Below are positions 62,836 to 64,000 of a stretch of 64,000 nucleotides of DNA, in pieces; within the stretch, counting starts at the first letter, position 1; every line of letters starts with the position of its first letter. A model generated the notes under the pieces. It was not told where the DNA came from, searched no databases, and saw nothing but the letters and a program-made list of their open reading frames with translations. Origin of the DNA: Alphaproteobacteria bacterium (lineage in GTDB: Bacteria > Pseudomonadota > Alphaproteobacteria > JAUHZY01); contig JAUHZY010000001.1 in assembly GCA_030425825.1 (NCBI GenBank), positions 1,150,834-1,214,833 of the forward strand, written 5' to 3'. A program made the translations under genes and the position numbers.

Positions 62836-63531
62836 TTACGCTGCAAAACTTGCAACGTCAATCTTAACACCAGGACCCATCGTAGAACTGATCGCAACTT
62901 TTTGCATATAAGTCCCTTTGGCACCTGATGGCTTTGCTTTATTTAAAGCGTCGATGAAAGCCAATACGTTCTCTTTAAGTTTTGGTAAATCAAAGCTTGC
63001 CTTACCAACACCTGCATGAATAATGCCTTCTTTTTCAACGCGAAACTCAATTTGACCAGCTTTTGCAGCATCAATAGCCTGTGTAACATCCATTGTTACC
63101 GTGCCAAGCTTTGGATTAGGCATCAAACCTTTAGGGCCAAGAACTTTACCTAGACGACCAACAACTGCCATCATATCAGGCGTTGCAACAATACGGTCAT
63201 AATCAAGGTTACCGGCCTGCATATCTTCCATAAGATCTTCAGCACCGACCTTGTCAGCCCCTGCTTTTTTTGCTTCTTCTGCTTTTGCGCCACGCGCAAA
63301 AACAGCAACCTTCATTGCTTTACCCAAACTGTTCGGCAGCGTGATCATGCCACGAACATTTTGATCAGCATGACGTGGATCAACACTTAATTGAATTGCA
63401 ACATCAATCGTCTCATCAAACTTTGTTTTTGAGTTTTCCTTAACAAGCTTCAAAGCATCATCCAAAGCGTAGAGCTTATCGATCTCAACAGCTTTTTGTG
63501 CTTCAACAAATCTTTTTCCTGCTTTTGCCAT
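62836..63531 (-). CDS. rplA: 50S ribosomal protein L1
   Basis: 231 residues. Signatures are [20 protein letters not shown]-type strand, [34 protein letters not shown] and [15 protein letters not shown]. It forms the L1 stalk at the E site and in E. coli represses its own operon. It starts 5 bases after rplK. Confidence 0.98.
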   Translation of the reverse strand: MAKAGKRFVEAQKAVEIDKLYALDDALKLVKENSKTKFDETIDVAIQLSVDPRHADQNVRGMITLPNSLGKAMKVAVFARGAKAEEAKKAGADKVGAEDLMEDMQAGNLDYDRIVATPDMMAVVGRLGKVLGPKGLMPNPKLGTVTMDVTQAIDAAKAGQIEFRVEKEGIIHAGVGKASFDLPKLKENVLAFIDALNKAKPSGAKGTYMQKVAISSTMGPGVKIDVASFAA

Positions 63532-63536
63532 TTTTA

Positions 63537-63971
63537 TTATCCTTCCAGTACTTCGATTCCCATGGAACGAGCTGTTCCAGCAATCATACTTGCAGCTGCA
63601 TCCATATCACCTGCGTTTAGATCTTGCATTTTTTGCTCTGCAATCTCATGAATTTGCTTCATTGTAACTTTACCAGCAAAACCACCGCGACCAACTGTCC
63701 CAGAACCTTTTTTGATTTTTGCTGCCTGCTTTAAGAAAAAGCTCACAGGAGGCTGCTTTGTTACAAATGTAAAGCTACGATCTGCATAAACAGTAATCTT
63801 TACAGGAATAGGAATTCCTGGCTGCAAAGACTGTGTTGCCGCATTAAACGCCTTACAGAATTCCATAATATTTACACCTTTTTGACCCAAAGCTGGACCA
63901 ACAGGAGGAGAAGGGTTCGCCTTCCCCGCCGCAATCTGTAGACTTATATATCCATCAATTTTTTTTGCCAT
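63537..63971 (-). CDS. rplK: 50S ribosomal protein L11
   Basis: 144 residues. N-terminal domain [20 protein letters not shown] with the proline-rich thiostrepton-binding loop, [12 protein letters not shown], and the RNA-binding C-terminal domain ending [16 protein letters not shown]. It supports the GTPase-associated centre. AAGGTGAGG lies before its ATG at 63971. nusG/secE would be expected just beyond the window end. Confidence 0.98.
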   Translation of the reverse strand: MAKKIDGYISLQIAAGKANPSPPVGPALGQKGVNIMEFCKAFNAATQSLQPGIPIPVKITVYADRSFTFVTKQPPVSFFLKQAAKIKKGSGTVGRGGFAGKVTMKQIHEIAEQKMQDLNAGDMDAAASMIAGTARSMGIEVLEG

Positions 63972-64000
63972 TTTATTGCCTCACCTTACTTTTAATTTAT

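Overview
The window is a contiguous, gene-dense stretch of a low-GC bacterial chromosome, most likely from an alphaproteobacterium. The clues are a fused anthranilate synthase TrpE(G), an NDUFA9-like protein, lptG-lptD-surA-rsmA order, a separate gatCAB operon, and rplKAJL-rpoBC. The cell is diderm (LptD, LptG, SurA, MipA/OmpV) and probably flagellated (FlgE). I cannot place it to genus. Spacing is very tight: many genes overlap by 1-60 bases, and Shine-Dalgarno sites are mostly AGGAG or AAGGGGG type, though a few genes lack one.

Layout. 1-3645: end of a membrane protein gene, a UvrD/PcrA helicase with an orphan FitA-like ribbon-helix-helix gene just upstream, and an unknown beta-rich protein. 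3752-11437: gatCAB (minus); ruvX-dcd, a long unknown protein and murA (plus); a small unknown gene (minus). 11865-15755: six tandem minus-strand genes, each encoding an exported protein with a short double-membrane-helix module around a G[KR][FW]xWK loop. One gene carries three modules. A divergent HTH regulator with a degenerate S24 peptidase fold flanks them. 15870-21192: a small membrane protein facing a minus-strand run of a LOG-family hydrolase, two RTX proteins, an FkbM methyltransferase and a 2-oxoglutarate oxygenase-like protein. 21413-28113: MipA/OmpV protein, cyclophilin, TrpE(G), small unknown genes, an SDR enzyme, gmk and rsmA. 28110-34673: surA, lptD, lptG, a chorismate mutase, an NDUFA9-like protein and rnd.

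34734-40395: tRNA-Arg(ACG), a queuosine-precursor transporter, a TrmB-like regulator, an unknown repeat-rich membrane protein, hemW, and a small exported-protein gene broken by one frameshift in an A tract. 40398-50260: rdgB-pth-rplY, prs, rpiB-glyA-nrdR-ribD, xthA and dienelactone hydrolase-glmS. 50308-52945: an unknown outer-membrane-like protein and flgE, whose ribosome binding site lies inside a perfect hairpin. 53063-63971: the rplK-rplA-rplJ-rplL-rpoB-rpoC cluster, closed by a clear terminator.

Most of the window is housekeeping. The accessory or unusual parts are the six-gene double-helix (pilin-like) cluster, the RTX/FkbM/oxygenase group, MurA with Asp in place of the catalytic Cys, the flgE ribosome-site hairpin and the A-tract frameshift. 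All family assignments were made by reading motifs; no database search was run.
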